A stretch of DNA of 64,000 nt from Cognatundibacterium rivi (lineage in GTDB: Bacteria > Pseudomonadota > Gammaproteobacteria > Burkholderiales > Burkholderiaceae_D): positions 558,001 through 622,000 of the forward strand of contig NZ_JAGSPK010000002.1 of assembly GCF_018139565.1 (NCBI RefSeq), read 5' to 3'. Shown here one piece after another: positions 51,177 through 60,953 of this stretch (position 1 is its first letter; the number at the start of each line of letters is the position of its first letter). The position numbers and the translations under genes are program-made. The notes beneath the pieces are model-generated. The model saw only the letters and a program-made list of their open reading frames with translations, had not been told where the DNA came from and searched no databases.

Positions 51177-51997
51177 GGTGTCTCGCAATAGTGTGAGTAA
51201 AGTGTAGGCAAATCCGTTGCCAGTTCGTGATGAGAAGCGCCGCAAAGCGCATGTAATTTTGCAACGTTCATGGTGGGAAACAAGATATCCGGCGCATTGT
51301 TTTGAAACTCACAGCGTACGCCCTGCCTCTGCAAGATACTGGCAATTTCAGCGTTCGACACATTGCAACCGCTGGCCAGATTATAAATTCCTGCTTCGCC
51401 GTGTTGTGCAATGATGGGCAAACAGCGCACCACATCCTGTACCGCGATGTAATCTTTTTGCGATTGCGGCGAACTGCGGAAAACGACGCATTTGTCTTTG
51501 GCTGCGGATGTCAGCACTTCAGACAAAAAATTCTGTGTTGGCATATGTAAGCCATAGACATTCGATAAGCGAATGACCCGGACATCGCGCTGACTATTCA
51601 GGCACAGGCTTTCGCCCATCAGTTTGGAAATGTTGTACAGATCCCCGGAAACGTGGGAGCGTACTTGCAATGCCGCGCCCTCATCTGTCGTCGCCGCCCC
51701 GGCATATACCCGCGTACTGGATAAGTAAGTCAGGCTCAGAAAAGAAGCCTGTTGCAATACATTCGACAGCAATGCAACGTGCGCTTCCACGGTGTCATAC
51801 GGCCGCTGACGAAAATCTGCCGTCAGGCCAGCGCAGTAAAAAACGTGTCCGAGATCGCGTTGAAACAAGCTCACATCATCCCGCAACGGTACATCGCAGG
51901 TCCAGCCAAGGCTGCGCAATTGCACCTGCAAATGGCGTCCGACAAATCCATGACCGCCAATCAGGGTGGCATGCATCGCTGCAATCGGCACACTCAT
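51173..51997 (-). CDS. NAD-dependent epimerase/dehydratase (SDR)
   Basis: A 274-residue extended SDR. The nucleotide-binding motif is LIGGHGFVGRHLQ; the catalytic Thr-Ser and Tyr-Lys are visible in LTYLSSTRVYAG and LYNISKLMGESLCL. Sugar 4-keto reductases or epimerases of deoxysugar pathways have this form. It is coupled to the genes on both sides by 4-nt overlaps. Confidence 0.8.
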   Translation of the reverse strand: MSVPIAAMHATLIGGHGFVGRHLQVQLRSLGWTCDVPLRDDVSLFQRDLGHVFYCAGLTADFRQRPYDTVEAHVALLSNVLQQASFLSLTYLSSTRVYAGAATTDEGAALQVRSHVSGDLYNISKLMGESLCLNSQRDVRVIRLSNVYGLHMPTQNFLSEVLTSAAKDKCVVFRSSPQSQKDYIAVQDVVRCLPIIAQHGEAGIYNLASGCNVSNAEIASILQRQGVRCEFQNNAPDILFPTMNVAKLHALCGASHHELATDLPTLYSHYCETP

Positions 51998-52482
51998 TCA
52001 CGCCACCCGACCCGGCGTAAAGGAACGCCGACATTGATCGAAAAAGCAGGCACCTCAGAGCGTACAACTGAGCCCGCGCCAATCACACACCCCTGGCGCA
52101 ACACAGCGCCATCAAGAATCACGCAATTGGCACCGATCCAGACATCATCTTCAATCACAATGCCGCCCTTGCTTGGCAAGAAACCCTGCTGATTAATACG
52201 CCTGCTTTTATCCTGATACGCATGATTGACCGGCGCGAAAGTACAGTTTGCCGCGATCGCCACATCATTACCGATGCGAATGCCGTTACCGGTGTACAGC
52301 ACGCAACCGGAATTAATCGTAGTGCGCTCTCCAATCACGACATCACCGCTGCCACCAGCTGGTTTGAATTTAACAAAGCTGTCAATACTGGACAACGCAC
52401 CGATCACGATACGGGTGCCGCGCACAGAATCTTCAATATCAGCCAGCCTGGAAATACGCGCATCGGGATGAATGTCGATCAC
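51994..52482 (-). CDS. Left-handed beta-helix acyltransferase
   Basis: The GTG start at 52482 follows AAAGGAATTCATT and lies 11 nt after the upstream stop; the product has 162 residues. Hexapeptide repeats are visible (SRLADIEDSV, VVIGERTTINSGCVLYTGNGIRIGNDVAIAANCTFAP, GIVIEDDVWIGANCVILDGAVLRQGCVIGAGSVV), as in sugar O- or N-acyltransferases. It would add an acetyl or longer group to the sugar. A longer frame to 52542 overlaps the upstream gene and is not preferred. Confidence 0.78.
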   Translation of the reverse strand: MIDIHPDARISRLADIEDSVRGTRIVIGALSSIDSFVKFKPAGGSGDVVIGERTTINSGCVLYTGNGIRIGNDVAIAANCTFAPVNHAYQDKSRRINQQGFLPSKGGIVIEDDVWIGANCVILDGAVLRQGCVIGAGSVVRSEVPAFSINVGVPLRRVGWRE

Positions 52483-52493
52483 AATGAATTCCT

Positions 52494-53720
52494 TTACAGA
52501 AGATGCAATTGTGGAATGGCGACGACGAAGCGGGCATTCCATTCTTTGACGGCAGCCAGATCATGCATGATTTCTTCCTGCAGGTTCCACGGCAAAATCA
52601 GAATTCTGTCAGGTTTATCGGCCAGCAAATGCGCCAGACTGACAATCGGAATCCGGCTACCGGGAAGAAACTTACCCTGTTTGTGCGGATTAATATCCAC
52701 CACATAAGGTAATAAGTCTGGCCGGATACCGGAAAAATTCAGCAAAGTATTTCCTTTAGCCGCTGCACCGTAGGCAGCAACGCGCAGATCCTGGCTCTGG
52801 CAATCGAGCAGGAATTGCAAGAGATCGAATTTCGCCTGCTCCGCCCTGCTTTGCACATCACGGTAAAACGGAAGCGCATTCATACCGGCATTACGTTCTT
52901 TCGCCAGAATATCGCCAACGCCAGGCTGTACGGGTCTGGCTTTAACATCCAGACGTTGCGCCAGCACGCGCAAACTGCCGCCATGTGTAGGCCATTCCTG
53001 CACATCGATGATCTGCAAACCATTGTGTTCGAAAATCGTTTGCACCGCATGCAAAGACAAATACGAATAATGTTCGTGATACGCGGTATCAAACTGATTT
53101 TGCTGCACCATATTAAGAAGGTGCGGAAACTCAAAACTCGCCACACCTGAGGGTTTCAGCAGCAGCGCGAATCCTGCAACAAAGTCATTAATATCAGGCA
53201 CATGTGCCAGCACATTGTTGGCCACGGTGAGGTCCGCTGATTTTCCTTGTGCAAGCAGTTCTGCAGCAAGTTCACGCCCGAAAAAGCGCTCGACGACAGG
53301 AATACCTTTGGCTCGCGCAGCATTGGCGGTGCTGTGCGTAGGTTCGACACCCAGACAGGGAATGCCTGCCGCCTGAACGTATTGCAGCAGATAGCCGTCA
53401 TTCGCAGCGACTTCCACCACCATACTGTTGGAATCAAGCGCCAGCTGCGCGCGCATTGCCGTGACAAACTGTTCAGCATGACGCAACCAGCTTGACGAAC
53501 ATGAACTGAAATACGCATAGTCCGCATCAAACAGATTTTCGCGTCCGGTAAAATCCAGCGTCTGCACCAGCCAGCATGTATCGCACACCATCAGTGTCAA
53601 TGGCAGCCAGACTTCTGGCTGATGCAATGCCTCGGCAGTCAGATAAGCGTTCGACGGCGGCGCGCTCCCCAGATCCAGAAAAGGCTGCGTCAGAGCCTGA
53701 CCACAATGCCGGCATTTCAT
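52494..53720 (-). CDS. Sugar C-methyltransferase (TylCIII/NovU-like)
   Basis: A 408-residue protein. An N-terminal zinc site is clear: MKCRHCGQALTQP and VCDTCWLVQTLDFTG. The SAM-binding domain has VVEVAANDGYLLQYVQAAGIPCLGVEP, and the C-terminal domain has AAYGAAAKGNTLLNFSGI. This is the architecture of C-3 methyltransferases acting on nucleotide-linked 4-keto-6-deoxysugars. Overlaps the epimerase gene by 4 nt. Confidence 0.85.
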   Translation of the reverse strand: MKCRHCGQALTQPFLDLGSAPPSNAYLTAEALHQPEVWLPLTLMVCDTCWLVQTLDFTGRENLFDADYAYFSSCSSSWLRHAEQFVTAMRAQLALDSNSMVVEVAANDGYLLQYVQAAGIPCLGVEPTHSTANAARAKGIPVVERFFGRELAAELLAQGKSADLTVANNVLAHVPDINDFVAGFALLLKPSGVASFEFPHLLNMVQQNQFDTAYHEHYSYLSLHAVQTIFEHNGLQIIDVQEWPTHGGSLRVLAQRLDVKARPVQPGVGDILAKERNAGMNALPFYRDVQSRAEQAKFDLLQFLLDCQSQDLRVAAYGAAAKGNTLLNFSGIRPDLLPYVVDINPHKQGKFLPGSRIPIVSLAHLLADKPDRILILPWNLQEEIMHDLAAVKEWNARFVVAIPQLHLL

Positions 53721-54280
53721 ACGTTTACTCCTTCAAAATATGCATCCAGCAGCGGCCACTGCCGGTCTTTGTCAGACATCGCCGTCACAGCTAAAGGCCA
53801 GCCTATCGCCAGTCGCTCATCAAAAACATTCATTCCCATTTCCGCCGTTGGCTGATAGGCGTGACTATGGCAATACAACATTTCCACATGATCTGTGAGC
53901 GTCTGAAAGCCATGCGCAAACCCCTGTGGTATCAGGAATGAGCGCTTATTGTCGGCAGACAGCACTTCGGCATGCCATTGTAAAAACGTCGGAGAATTTT
54001 TACGCAGATCGACGGCGACATCCCAGACCGCGCCTTGCAAACAAGTAATCAATTTCATTTCGGCGTGCGGAGGTAATTGCAAATGCAAGCCGCGCACGCT
54101 GCCCTTTTCCAGTGTCTGAGTGTGATTCACTTGTGCGACACCCTGTGTCCAGCCGAACTCCACCAGTTCTTCTGCGCAAAACAGGCGCTGAAAGTAGCCG
54201 CGCGCATCCGCCAGCGGCCGACGCTGCAAGAGCGACAAACCGGCAAGCGGCGTCGTCAACCGTTCAAATCGTTGTGCCAT
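53717..54280 (-). CDS. rfbC: dTDP/CDP-4-keto-6-deoxysugar 3,5-epimerase (RmlC-like)
   Basis: A 187-residue cupin epimerase: GYFQRLFCAEELVEFGWTQGVAQVNHTQTLEKGSVRGLHLQ, KLITCLQGAVWDVAVDLR, FLIPQGFAHGFQTL. The conserved His and the catalytic Asp and Tyr fit RmlC. In this cluster the substrate is more likely CDP-linked than dTDP-linked, since no rmlA/rmlB is seen. The gene symbol is by similarity. Confidence 0.85.
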   Translation of the reverse strand: MAQRFERLTTPLAGLSLLQRRPLADARGYFQRLFCAEELVEFGWTQGVAQVNHTQTLEKGSVRGLHLQLPPHAEMKLITCLQGAVWDVAVDLRKNSPTFLQWHAEVLSADNKRSFLIPQGFAHGFQTLTDHVEMLYCHSHAYQPTAEMGMNVFDERLAIGWPLAVTAMSDKDRQWPLLDAYFEGVNV

Positions 54281-54344
54281 ACATTTTCATCTTCATCAGC
54301 CCGGCATTCATCATCTTGATTTGGCCTTATTACTGCCTGTTTTC

Positions 54345-54426
54345 ATATACTCCCCCCACTTTTGAGAAGTTCCCCTCTCATCTCCTTGAAAATAAAGGGG
54401 CTTGAAATATACTCCCGGGAGTATAT
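54345..54426. repeat. Extragenic repeat copy B (ATATACTCCCCCCA + palindrome)
   Basis: ATATACTCCCCCCA at 54345-54358 is followed, 62 nt from its start, by the perfect palindrome ATATACTCCCGGGAGTATAT (54407-54426). Same spacing and similar flanks as copy A. This copy is in the 213-bp gap between rfbG (end) and the epimerase gene (start), so it could be a regulatory site there. Confidence 0.6.
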
Positions 54427-54493
54427 AGGCAGCCATTTTCCTGTTTTTTTCCTCGTTCTACTTAACTTTGCGCCGGATGTTCTGCCAGCGTCC

Positions 54494-55603
54494 TTATTCT
54501 GTACCCTGTAAAAATGCGTCCAGATCGCGCTCGCACAAATCGCTGGCGCTCACGCCCTGCTCAAAATCGCGATACCAGCACATCGTGCGGCGCACCGCAT
54601 TCTGCAAATCCCAGCGTGCGCGTATGCCTAATTCCCGGCGCGCCTTGCTGACATCCAGCGCCAGCAGACCTGCTTCGTGTGGACCAATGATGTCGTGAGC
54701 GAAATCGACATCTCCGCCACCATAAGCGCCCTGCGCCAGTTCAACAACTTCACGCACGGTAGCGACTTCGTCCGGCCCGAAATTCCAGGCCTCTCCCAGG
54801 CCCGGTAAATGGTGTGCCTGCTGTGCCAAGGTCAGATAAGCCGAGACCGGCTCCAGCACATGCTGCCATGGCCGCACTGATTCTGGCCGACGTATCTGCA
54901 GACGCTCATGTCTTTGCCATGCCCGCACTGCGTCCGGCAGCAAACGATCTTCCGACCAGTCGCCGCCACCGATGACATTGCCCGCTCTGGCAACCGCCAC
55001 CGTCACGCCTTGCTCAGCCAGAAATGCCGAGCGGTAGCTGGCAATTACCAGCTCAGACGCCGCTTTACTCGCGCTGTACGGGTCATGTCCCCCCAGTTCA
55101 GCGGTTTCCGGATACGGCGTCAGTAATTCGCGGTTACGGTAGACTTTGTCGGTCGTCACCATCAGTGCCACACGAACGCTGTCAACACCACGCAAAGCAT
55201 CCAGCACGTTGGCGGTGCCCATCACGTTACTTGAAAAGGTGTCCAGCGGATCTTTATAACTTGGCCGCACCAGCGCCTGCGCCGCCAGATGCAAAACGAT
55301 TTCCGGCTGACTCTCCATCACAATCTGACGCACTAGCGAAGCATCACGGATGTCACCGATATGACTTTGCATGCGCCCGGCCAAGCCCAGCGCATCGAAC
55401 AAATCCGGCGAGGTACGCGGTGCCAGCGCCAGTCCAGTCACCGTCGCGCCCATGCGCAGCAACCAGAATGCCAGCCATGCGCCTTTAAAACCAGTGTGTC
55501 CGGTCAGCAATACCCGCCTGCCCTGCCAAAAACTAGGCTCGGGGGCAGGAAATGCGTTGATAGCCCCAGGACTGACTACGTCGGGATTTACCATGTTCGC
55601 CAT
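54494..55603 (-). CDS. rfbG: CDP-glucose 4,6-dehydratase
   Basis: Start ATG 55603 (GGCAGG 5 nt upstream), 369 residues. The nucleotide-binding motif is [20 protein letters not shown], and [16 protein letters not shown] and the CDP-type [13 protein letters not shown] support rfbG rather than rmlB. It converts CDP-glucose to CDP-4-keto-6-deoxyglucose. It overlaps rfbF by 16 nt. Confidence 0.9.
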   Translation of the reverse strand: MANMVNPDVVSPGAINAFPAPEPSFWQGRRVLLTGHTGFKGAWLAFWLLRMGATVTGLALAPRTSPDLFDALGLAGRMQSHIGDIRDASLVRQIVMESQPEIVLHLAAQALVRPSYKDPLDTFSSNVMGTANVLDALRGVDSVRVALMVTTDKVYRNRELLTPYPETAELGGHDPYSASKAASELVIASYRSAFLAEQGVTVAVARAGNVIGGGDWSEDRLLPDAVRAWQRHERLQIRRPESVRPWQHVLEPVSAYLTLAQQAHHLPGLGEAWNFGPDEVATVREVVELAQGAYGGGDVDFAHDIIGPHEAGLLALDVSKARRELGIRARWDLQNAVRRTMCWYRDFEQGVSASDLCERDLDAFLQGTE

Positions 55604-56358
55604 GGTGCCTGCCCTGATTGCCACAAATCTTCCAACAGATTTTTCTCGCGCAGCGTATCCATCGGTTGCCAGAAACCGGCATGTTCGTAAGCCATGAGTT
55701 GCTGTTGCTGCGCTAATCTGGCCAATGGCTCCGCTTCCCAGCTGACGCTGTCGTCACCAATAAAATCGAGCACTTTGGGAGACAACACAAAATATCCGCC
55801 ATTGATCCAGCCACCATCACCGCGAGGCTTTTCAGTAAAGCCAGCAACCTGATCGCCGTCACGCTCCAGCGCACCGTAACGTCCTGGTGGCAATACCGCT
55901 GTCACCGTTGCGAGCTTGCCGTGATTTTTGTGAAACGCGATTGAGGCCGCAATATCAAGATCAGAAACACCATCGCCATACGTGAAGCAAAAGGCTTCTT
56001 CATCTTGTACATAACGCGCCACACGTTTGAGCCGCCCGCCTGTCATTGTGTCTTCGCCGGTATCCACCAGCGTGACTTTCCACGGTTCAGCATGGCGTTC
56101 GTGCACTTCCATACGATTGTGCTGCATATCAAAGGTGACATCGGACATATGCAAAAAGTAGTTCGCAAAATACTCTTTGATCAGATAGCCCTTGTAGCCG
56201 CAGCAGATCACAAATTCATTCACCCCATGCGCTGAATAGCTCTTCATGATGTGCCACAAGATCGGGTGGCCGCCGATTTCTATCATCGGCTTTGGCTTGA
56301 GATGGGTTTCTTCTGAAATCCGCGTTCCCAGACCACCCGCCAGAATCACCGCTTTCAT
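55588..56358 (-). CDS. rfbF: Glucose-1-phosphate cytidylyltransferase
   Basis: ATG 56358 ([22 protein letters not shown], 256 residues) overlaps the upstream stop (ATGA). The nucleotidyltransferase signature, the KPMIEIGG(H)PILWHIM block and [13 protein letters not shown] are rfbF-type. It supplies CDP-glucose to rfbG. The full pathway suggests a CDP-linked deoxysugar. Confidence 0.92.
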   Translation of the reverse strand: MKAVILAGGLGTRISEETHLKPKPMIEIGGHPILWHIMKSYSAHGVNEFVICCGYKGYLIKEYFANYFLHMSDVTFDMQHNRMEVHERHAEPWKVTLVDTGEDTMTGGRLKRVARYVQDEEAFCFTYGDGVSDLDIAASIAFHKNHGKLATVTAVLPPGRYGALERDGDQVAGFTEKPRGDGGWINGGYFVLSPKVLDFIGDDSVSWEAEPLARLAQQQQLMAYEHAGFWQPMDTLREKNLLEDLWQSGQAPWRTW

Positions 56359-58559
56359 TGCGCATTCTCCTTGCAGTAAATCTCCCACATGCCGCGATAG
56401 GCTTTCTCGACATCACGCGCAAAACCGGGCTCATCCATCAATGGTGAAGCTTCCATCTCGGCGCGCAGCGTCTGCCGCAAATGCACAAGGCCATCGACAT
56501 CATGCGCGAGGATCAGGGCTTTCTGCGCATATTCCATTTCAGTTTGCGCCACCCATTCGTCGCGGCCCATCCCCCTTAACACGCTGGCACCAATACGCCC
56601 GACCGATGGACGATCCGCCAGTGTAATGAAAGGAATACCCATATAAATGCTCTCCAGCAGCGTTGTACCGGAATTATGCGGGAAACAGTCGAGACCAATA
56701 TCGATTTGCTTTAACACTTCCCACGACGGGCTGGTGAAACCTATCTCCAGCCTTGAACGATCTATGCCGTATTGCATGAAACGCGATGCCATTTCATCCT
56801 GCACTTTGACGTCTTTAAAATCACCACTATTAATAATCAGACGGGAATTTGGCATCGCATCTAATATCGCTGACCAGACCTTCACCACTTTATGATTGAT
56901 ACGGACTGAGCGCGACAAACTGCCAAAAGTAATTACGCCCGTTTCCAGCACAGGTGGTGGCACCAGCTCTGCTTTACGGACATCCGGACGATAGGTGTAA
57001 GCCGGCCCGTCCAGACACCAGACTTTTTCAGAAAACAAATGGGCGCAGTTATCGGTGACGGTGGCTTTGTCCGTCAGGTAATAATCAATCGCGGTTAAAC
57101 CTGTGGTGTAGCCGTATTCCAGCCAATGCAGCGAAACCGGCGCAGGTTTGCGTGCAAAGACGCCGAGGCGGTTGCTGTTTGTGTGTCCAGCAACGTCGAT
57201 CAACACATCGATGCCATCTGCGCGGATACGTTCTGCCAATTCTGCATCCGTCATTTCGCGGGTGTAAATCCAGTGGTCAACCGACTTTTTATAATATTCC
57301 GTTGTTTCATCTTCAAACGGCGGATTCGCATAGGCATAAACCTCGACCTGACTTTTATCGTGCTTTTCCAGCAATGGCAGCAGAAAATATTTACAGACCT
57401 GGTTATAAAACGCCTGCGCTACATAACCAACCTTCAAACGCTTATTGGGATCGCGTACGTTATCAAAAGGACGCCAGAAGACCTTATTGGGCAAACCAAA
57501 ACGCTGATCGAAATCCTGATACGCACCGAAAATGGCCTCTGCGGGTAAATCCGGGTGGTAATTTAAACAGAACAGTAAATTACTGAATATTTTGCGATTA
57601 AACGACGACTGCGAATCTTTTTTGAATGACAGCGCCCGCATGTAGGCTTCGATTGCGGGATCAAGATGATTGGCCTCGCGCAGCGCATCACCGTAGCCAC
57701 CCCAGAATTCCGGGATATTCGCGCAACGATCCATCGCTTCATTGCCACATTCAATCGCGCGCTGCACCTCGCCGTTCTGCCTCAGAGCATCGATCAGATT
57801 CGGATATACCTGAATCAGATCGGGCTGCAATTCCAGCGCGGTATAAAAACACTTGATGCCCTCACCGCATTGCGCATTTTCGCGATACGCGAGACCCAGA
57901 TTGTTATGAACATAGGCCAGGCTGGGGTTCAGGCGTACGGCAACCTTCAATGCCTCAATCGCCGCCTCGGTCTGCCCTATCATCCGTAAAGCATTGCCAA
58001 GATTATTCTGTGCCACCACCATCGCTGGGTCAATTGAGACCGCTTTCCGCAAATAAGTAGCTGCCTCGGCACAACGCTCCAGAGAGATCAGCGCATTACC
58101 AATATTCGCCAGTACATGAGGATTGTTCGGCAATAGCGCGACAGCATGTTGAAGCGCTTCATAGGCTTCGGGATATTTTCCCTGTTCCAGACGGCTGATA
58201 CCAAGGTAATCCCAGGCAATACCATCTTTAGGATTAAATCCGGTCAGCCACAGACTGGCAATTTCAAGCTGTTCAAATGAACGACTCTGTATATATCGAT
58301 TGAGAATCTGATAATAAGCATGCTTATCTGCGTTGAATTGCTGCGCCCCCGTAAACGCTTTTTGTAAAAAAAGTAGCGATTCCTCATTCAAACCAGCTTC
58401 AAAAGCTAATTTGGCGAGAAAGTAATTGGCGTCCTGATGCAAAGGATATTGCTGAACAATCCGGAGACAGAGTGCTTTCGCTTTTTCTGCCTGATTAGCC
58501 TTATACAAAGCCTTTGCTTCTTTAAATGCATTTCCGGGATGCAAGCCGACTTTACTCAT
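56355..58559 (-). CDS. TPR / O-GlcNAc-transferase-like glycosyltransferase
   Basis: A 734-residue protein. Residues about 1-330 are TPR repeats ([78 protein letters not shown]). The C-terminal half is Glyco_transf_41-like: [53 protein letters not shown] and [23 protein letters not shown]. It is a cytosolic GT41 enzyme that adds sugar to Ser/Thr of proteins. It lies next to, and divergent from, flagellin. Confidence 0.85.
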   Translation of the reverse strand: MSKVGLHPGNAFKEAKALYKANQAEKAKALCLRIVQQYPLHQDANYFLAKLAFEAGLNEESLLFLQKAFTGAQQFNADKHAYYQILNRYIQSRSFEQLEIASLWLTGFNPKDGIAWDYLGISRLEQGKYPEAYEALQHAVALLPNNPHVLANIGNALISLERCAEAATYLRKAVSIDPAMVVAQNNLGNALRMIGQTEAAIEALKVAVRLNPSLAYVHNNLGLAYRENAQCGEGIKCFYTALELQPDLIQVYPNLIDALRQNGEVQRAIECGNEAMDRCANIPEFWGGYGDALREANHLDPAIEAYMRALSFKKDSQSSFNRKIFSNLLFCLNYHPDLPAEAIFGAYQDFDQRFGLPNKVFWRPFDNVRDPNKRLKVGYVAQAFYNQVCKYFLLPLLEKHDKSQVEVYAYANPPFEDETTEYYKKSVDHWIYTREMTDAELAERIRADGIDVLIDVAGHTNSNRLGVFARKPAPVSLHWLEYGYTTGLTAIDYYLTDKATVTDNCAHLFSEKVWCLDGPAYTYRPDVRKAELVPPPVLETGVITFGSLSRSVRINHKVVKVWSAILDAMPNSRLIINSGDFKDVKVQDEMASRFMQYGIDRSRLEIGFTSPSWEVLKQIDIGLDCFPHNSGTTLLESIYMGIPFITLADRPSVGRIGASVLRGMGRDEWVAQTEMEYAQKALILAHDVDGLVHLRQTLRAEMEASPLMDEPGFARDVEKAYRGMWEIYCKENAQ

Positions 58560-58789
58560 TATCTATTCTCTTTAAGGTGGCGAAGACCAAAAACATGACC
58601 AAAAAATAATTCCCGAGGACATTATGATCATCGAAATTCATTTTAAAGGGAAAAAATAAATGCTTAAGCCCGAATAAAGGGGTGAAAGATATTTAAATTA
58701 AGCCCTCAAGAAATTTTAAAAGCTGTCGTTGAGCGGAATATCGCGAAAAACTTAAGCAAAAAAAATAGTATTTATTTGCGGAAACTAGC

Positions 58790-58817
58790 TAAAAGTTTTT
58801 GATTCCCGTCCGTAACC
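58790..58817 (+). promoter_or_regulatory. Possible sigma28 promoter of fliC
   Basis: TAAAAGTTT (58790-58798) and CCGTAACC (58810-58817) with 11 nt between resemble the flagellar sigma28 consensus. The site is about 90 bp upstream of fliC. The rest of the 58560-58905 gap is AT-rich and shows no gene; the long leader of fliC carries AAGGAG before the ATG. Confidence 0.5.
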
Positions 58818-58905
58818 CTTTACAACGGCGGTGCAACAGTCAACAGACAGACCGAAGTTTGAGGTTTTAACGCCGAATTTAATAACTTAGGTAAGGAGTA
58901 TCAAA

Positions 58906-60393
58906 ATGGCTTCATATATCAATACCAATATTGCATCCATGAATGCACAACGCAGCCTGACTACATCTCAAGGCTCTCTGCAAACATCCATGCAACGTCT
59001 GTCATCCGGTCTGCGTATTAACAGCGCAAAAGATGACTCCGCTGGTCTCGCAATTTCTCAACGTATGACTTCGCAGCTGAATGGTCAAAACCAAGCTGCA
59101 CGTAATGCGAATGACGGCATCTCCCTGGCTCAGACAGCTGAGGGCGATCTGCAACAAATCGGTTCCAACTTACAACGTATCCGTGACCTGGCAGTTCAGG
59201 CAGCCAACGGCTCTAACAGTGCATCTGACCGCGCATCCCTGAATAACGAAGCCAGCCAGTTGATCTCTGAAATCAACCGTGTTGCAAGTTCTTCTAACTT
59301 TAACGGCGTGAATCTGCTGGACGGTAGCTTTGCAAACCAAACATTCCAGGTTGGTGCAAACGGTAGCTCAAACGATCAAATCAGTATTTCAGCAATCGCT
59401 AGTGCAAAATCATCGTCTCTCGGTGTTGGTTCCACATCCAGCTACAAATCAACTGTAGCAGGTGCAGGCGCTGTAACAACGACAGCTCTGGCATCCGGTG
59501 ACTTGTCTATCAACGGCTACCAAGTCGGCGCATCTGCTAGTGATGGCGTATCCTTCTCTAATGCAACTGGTAGTGGTATTGCTAAAGCTGCAGCAATTAA
59601 CGCAATCAGCGGTCAGACTGGTGTAACTGCAACAGTCGGTTCTACAACAGTGGCCGGTACAGCATCGACAAGCGCAACAGCAATCGCTTCCGGCGACATC
59701 ACAATTAACGGTGTCAATCTGGGTGCATTGAGCGCCTCGACTTCCGGCGCTCAACGTGGCGCACAAGTTGCTGCTGCTGTTAATGCGATCAGTTCACAAA
59801 CTGGTGTATCTGCTACATTTGACACATCTACTGGTGCTGTTGCCCTGGCAGCTGCTGATGGACGTAACATCACAGTGACAGCAAGTACTAATGCAGCTGC
59901 AGCTGCAGCCAATACAGGTATCACTGTATCTGCAACTGGTGCGACAGACATTGCAACATCAACACTTTCTCTGTCTTCTACAAGCTCTGCTGGTATTACA
60001 CTGGCAAATGGTACAGGTACAGGTTTGACAGCTGCAAACTTGACAGGTGGCTTCACTTCAGCAGCAGTCACAGTCGGTGCAGGTGTATCCTCTCTGAATC
60101 TGAGTACGGCGGCAGGAGCGCAATCAGCTCTGGCAACCATCGATTCGGCGATTGCATCGGTCAATAGTTCTCGCGCTTCTTTGGGTGCGATACAAAACCG
60201 CTTCACTTCTGCTGTCAACAGCTTGCAAACATCGCAAGAAAACTTGGCATCAGCACGTAGCCGTATCCAAGACTCCGATTTTGCTTCGGAAACAGCGAAT
60301 ATGACTCGTTCTCAAGTGTTGCAACAAGCTGGTACTGCAATTTTGGCTCAAGCTAACTCATTACCTAACGGTGTTCTCGCACTGCTGCGTTAA
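58906..60393 (+). CDS. fliC: Flagellin
   Basis: A 495-residue flagellin. N-terminal D0/D1 are conserved (INTNIASMNAQRSLTTSQ, LSSGLRINSAKDDSAGLAIS); the C-terminus ends with SRIQDSDFASETANMTRSQVLQQAGTAILAQANSLPNGVLALLR-type residues shown here only in part. The central domain (about 170-400) is Ser/Thr/Ala-rich (about half), giving many sites for O-glycosylation. AAGGAG precedes the ATG by 7 nt. Confidence 0.96.
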   Translation: MASYINTNIASMNAQRSLTTSQGSLQTSMQRLSSGLRINSAKDDSAGLAISQRMTSQLNGQNQAARNANDGISLAQTAEGDLQQIGSNLQRIRDLAVQAANGSNSASDRASLNNEASQLISEINRVASSSNFNGVNLLDGSFANQTFQVGANGSSNDQISISAIASAKSSSLGVGSTSSYKSTVAGAGAVTTTALASGDLSINGYQVGASASDGVSFSNATGSGIAKAAAINAISGQTGVTATVGSTTVAGTASTSATAIASGDITINGVNLGALSASTSGAQRGAQVAAAVNAISSQTGVSATFDTSTGAVALAAADGRNITVTASTNAAAAAANTGITVSATGATDIATSTLSLSSTSSAGITLANGTGTGLTAANLTGGFTSAAVTVGAGVSSLNLSTAAGAQSALATIDSAIASVNSSRASLGAIQNRFTSAVNSLQTSQENLASARSRIQDSDFASETANMTRSQVLQQAGTAILAQANSLPNGVLALLR

Positions 60394-60425
60394 TCAATAG
60401 CTTCAGTTTTCTATTGATGTAGATA

Positions 60426-60455
60426 ATTCCCCTGGTCAGTTATGATCAGGGGAAT
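60426..60455 (+). terminator. Stem-loop after fliC
   Basis: Arms ATTCCCCTG and CAGGGGAAT, 12-nt loop, without a strong T-tract. It may protect fliC mRNA or partly end transcription before flaG. Confidence 0.55.
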
Positions 60456-60476
60456 CTAACTTTGAAGGAAATGATC

Positions 60477-60851
60477 ATGGACATCCCATCGATTGGCAAC
60501 CCGCCTCAATCGGGGCAATTGATCAGTGACAAAACTGCCGTCACCAACGTACGGTCAGCCCCTCCTGCTAATAGCATTAGCGCTCCCACGGCAACTGCAG
60601 CCGACAATTCTGAGAATAAGAAATTTGACAGCACTGAAGTTAATAAAGCTATCGCTCATATTAACGATGCGCTGCAGGCTCGCTCACAGGATTTGCGTTT
60701 CAGCGTCGATACAGACAGTAAGCGCGTGGTTGTTAAAATTATTGATCAGCAAACAAATCAGGTGTTACGTCAGATTCCGACGGAAGAGGCACTTGAAATA
60801 TCTAAATCCTTAGATAAATTAAAAGGATTACTGATTAAGAACGAAGCTTAA
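60477..60851 (+). CDS. flaG: FlaG family protein
   Basis: The ATG at 60477 gives 124 residues; AAGGAA is 9 nt upstream. The C-terminal FlaG domain is clear: LRFSVDTDSKRVVVKIIDQQTNQVLRQIPTEEALEISKSLDKLKGLLI. The N-terminal half is disordered. FlaG influences filament length. A start at 60462 adds five residues. Confidence 0.85.
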   Translation: MDIPSIGNPPQSGQLISDKTAVTNVRSAPPANSISAPTATAADNSENKKFDSTEVNKAIAHINDALQARSQDLRFSVDTDSKRVVVKIIDQQTNQVLRQIPTEEALEISKSLDKLKGLLIKNEA

Positions 60852-60953
60852 CCGGTAACGATCTTTTTAAAATAGCAGGTAAAACCCCTTCTTTCATCTC
60901 AATTGAACAAGAATCAGATTTGATATAGTAAGGACCTCAAAAGGAGAAATATT

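Noticed and set aside
52483-52542. Longer acyltransferase starting at 52542
   Set aside because: It would overlap the upstream methyltransferase by about 50 bp and lacks a ribosome site, whereas the GTG at 52482 has AAAGGAA 8 nt before it.
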